From Pyrinomonadaceae bacterium (GTDB lineage: Bacteria; Acidobacteriota; Blastocatellia; Pyrinomonadales; Pyrinomonadaceae): DNA of 64,000 nucleotides. The notes below the pieces were generated by a model that worked only from the letters and a program-made list of their open reading frames with translations, made no database searches and was not told where the DNA came from. The position numbers and the translations under genes were made by a program. The DNA lies in NCBI GenBank assembly GCA_017983495.1, contig JAGOBH010000009.1, forward strand, positions 1 to 64,000, read 5' to 3'. This document shows positions 62,581 through 64,000 of this stretch, in pieces. Each line of letters opens with the position of its first letter. The first letter of the stretch is position 1.

Positions 62581-63843
62581 TTACTTTTTCGTTATCGACA
62601 GATCGTCAAGCCACAACCTACCAGAGATCGGGCACACGGACGATGTACACCCGTCACGCACAAGCCGGACTGTTACGCCGTCGCTTGTGGGCGGAACCGT
62701 GAACTCCGCTCTAAACTGTGTCCAGTCAGCCGCGGTTCCGATCGTTGATGTTCGAGCAAGAGATTTGCCGTCTGCCGCATTGACGATCTCCCAGGCGAGC
62801 GAGCCTTTCAGCTCGGAGCGGTAGTATCCCTCAAAAATATATGCCGCCCCACTCTCGACCGCAATCGTCTGGGCGATCTGACGCATGTCGGCCGCCTGCA
62901 TAGTGTTGAAAATAAGAAAGAGGCTAAATCCGCCGGTACGCTTTTGCGTTTCGTTTAGCCCGATCTGGGGCTCCGTTCCACTCCCGATCTGCCAGTCGAA
63001 CAAACGCTGATCGCGAAGCTTGATGCCCGACTCAAATCCGCCGTTGCAGAGTATTCCCGGAGTTGGAGCACCGTCATCTGTCATCCCTGCCATGACCGAC
63101 GAGGCGAGGCGATATCGAAAGGCCGCTGCGAGCTGGGCGGCGAGTTGGTCACCTGCCTGCTTGTAAACCCCACGTCGATCGACCGCATCGACACGGCCCC
63201 AAGACTCGACGGCCTCATCAAACTTTTTGTTACTGAGGAAATACGCAGCGAGTGCGGCGTTAACCGCTGACGTATCACCGAGCCTTTGACGCACCCGTGC
63301 CGGATCGCCATCAAATAGTGACATCGCCGTTACCGCAGCGGGCGGCATGTACTCGGGCCGACCGATCGCGGCAGTTCGGAGCAACGCAAAACCTTCATCG
63401 GCACGTCCCGCACGGATCAGCCAGTTGCCGAAAGCCCATTGAACGTCGGAATAGCTTGGCGCAAGCTCCGTCGCCCGGCGAAACGCGGCCTCGGCACCGG
63501 CATCATCGCCATTCTGCGAGCGTGCCCTGGCTAGTGCGACCCAGACGAGATAGTTATTTGGCGCAAGCGACGCCGCAGATTCGTACGCGGCCAGTGAACG
63601 TGCGGCATCGGCGGGTTCAAACGTCTGTTCGCGAAGCACAGCGGCGGCAAAATGAGTCTGCGGGTCAGACGGCCCAAGTTCGATCATCAGATCGGCTAGT
63701 TCTTTTTGCTCGACACGGCTGGATGAGGCATTGGCAAAGTGCCATTTGGCAAAAACAAACGCAAGCGCGAGACACAGCACGCCGGCGGCGATCAACACGG
63801 CACGGGCCAGCCCGCTGTCAGTTCTGATCGCGCCTAATGACAT
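62581..63843 (-). CDS. membrane-anchored TPR protein with C-terminal jelly-roll-like domain
   Basis: The 420-residue product has one N-terminal membrane segment (about 10-32). Four or five TPR-like repeats follow (for example VWVALARARSQNGDDAGAEA and later AFRRATELAPSYSDV). A C-terminal beta-rich domain (about 270-420) begins NGGFESGIKLRDQRLFDW and ends CPISGRLWLDDLSITKK, like carbohydrate-binding jelly-rolls. It lies four bases before the ligase gene and five after a polysaccharide gene, so it is probably part of the same assembly operon. Confidence 0.8.
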   Translation of the reverse strand: MSLGAIRTDSGLARAVLIAAGVLCLALAFVFAKWHFANASSSRVEQKELADLMIELGPSDPQTHFAAAVLREQTFEPADAARSLAAYESAASLAPNNYLVWVALARARSQNGDDAGAEAAFRRATELAPSYSDVQWAFGNWLIRAGRADEGFALLRTAAIGRPEYMPPAAVTAMSLFDGDPARVRQRLGDTSAVNAALAAYFLSNKKFDEAVESWGRVDAVDRRGVYKQAGDQLAAQLAAAFRYRLASSVMAGMTDDGAPTPGILCNGGFESGIKLRDQRLFDWQIGSGTEPQIGLNETQKRTGGFSLFLIFNTMQAADMRQIAQTIAVESGAAYIFEGYYRSELKGSLAWEIVNAADGKSLARTSTIGTAADWTQFRAEFTVPPTSDGVTVRLVRDGCTSSVCPISGRLWLDDLSITKK

Positions 63844-63848
63844 ATCTG

Positions 63849-64000
63849 TTATTCGAAATCCACCGGCTCTATCGAGAGCTGTGCCCGTTTGAGCGAAACG
63901 TTGTTTTCCCTGCCGATCTCACGCAGCTGCCTTAACCGCTCTGTGCTGATCTTTTTTGTCGAGATCAATATCTCATCTATCTGTTTTTCACGGCAAATAT
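63849..64000 (-). CDS. C-terminal end of a polysaccharide biosynthesis protein (CapD-like nucleotide-binding segment)
   Basis: Reading from the right edge, 50 codons are seen: IDEILISTKKISTERLRQLR, then EIGRENNVSLKRAQL and a short SIEPVDFE end. The IDEILIS-x-KKIS-x-ERLRQLREI pattern recurs in the nucleotide-binding domains of polysaccharide biosynthesis proteins such as CapD/FlaA1 and similar sugar-phosphate transferases. Most of the gene is beyond the window, so the assignment is tentative. It starts the leftward run with the TPR protein and the ligase. Confidence 0.5.
   Translation of the reverse strand, partial: ICREKQIDEILISTKKISTERLRQLREIGRENNVSLKRAQLSIEPVDFE

Overview
The window reads as chromosomal DNA of a Gram-negative bacterium, most likely an acidobacterium of the class Blastocatellia (Pyrinomonas-like). 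This is an inference from the large Oar-like TonB-dependent receptor, secreted FG-GAP and TPR proteins, the moderate base composition and the gene mix; no rRNA or other phylogenetic marker is present to prove it.

Layout. 1-2.6 kb: the start of a POT peptide transporter and two coupled unknown genes. 2.70-3.38 kb: a tRNA-Ile(CAU) gene split in its anticodon loop by a 600-nt group I intron. The intron's P2 loop holds an HNH endonuclease gene on the opposite strand. This is the most striking element of the window. 3.4-18.2 kb: a metal-homeostasis island with a TonB receptor next to nikR, an MbnP/MbnH pair, a CusF-cytochrome c lipoprotein, a Cys/Met/His-rich secreted protein, and a CusA/cupredoxin/CusC/CusB copper or silver efflux operon preceded by a degraded MerC-like frame, a YtkA-like lipoprotein and a Cys-rich protein. 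18.3-28 kb: ychF, secreted FG-GAP proteins, a zinc-ribbon/PH membrane protein, rfbB-rfbD and a Wzc-like tyrosine kinase. 28.2-31.9 kb: a 1235-residue flavoprotein that looks like NfnB and NfnA fused in one chain. 32-40.6 kb: asparaginase, recN, M14 peptidase, glycogen debranching enzyme and a glycosyltransferase. 40.7-44 kb: an Oar-like receptor. 44.7-51.8 kb: a PilZ-like protein, unknown secreted proteins, a VanX-like dipeptidase and a 1502-residue secreted FG-GAP/lipase protein. 51.8-52.6 kb: a gene-poor stretch with a possible small RNA and REP-type repeats. 52.6-64 kb: YceI and two PPC-like proteins, DinB, a HI0933-family flavoprotein, J-domain-like and zinc-ribbon coiled-coil proteins, and a polysaccharide export/ligase group at the right edge.

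How genes work together. The metal island has a periplasmic oxidative copper module (MbnP/MbnH/CusF-cyt c) running rightward and a Cus efflux operon running leftward; they converge on a shared terminator at about 10.03 kb. The NikR gene precedes a TonB receptor on the same strand, and a palindromic operator candidate lies between them, which suggests nickel-controlled uptake. The rfbB/rfbD, Wzc-like, glycosyltransferase, O-antigen ligase and CapD-like genes point to surface polysaccharide synthesis. Two nearly identical CRP/FNR-type palindromes, upstream of the Cys/Met/His-rich gene and of an unknown secreted protein, suggest a shared regulator.

All calls come from reading the sequence. Residue positions are approximate, and no database search or folding program was run.
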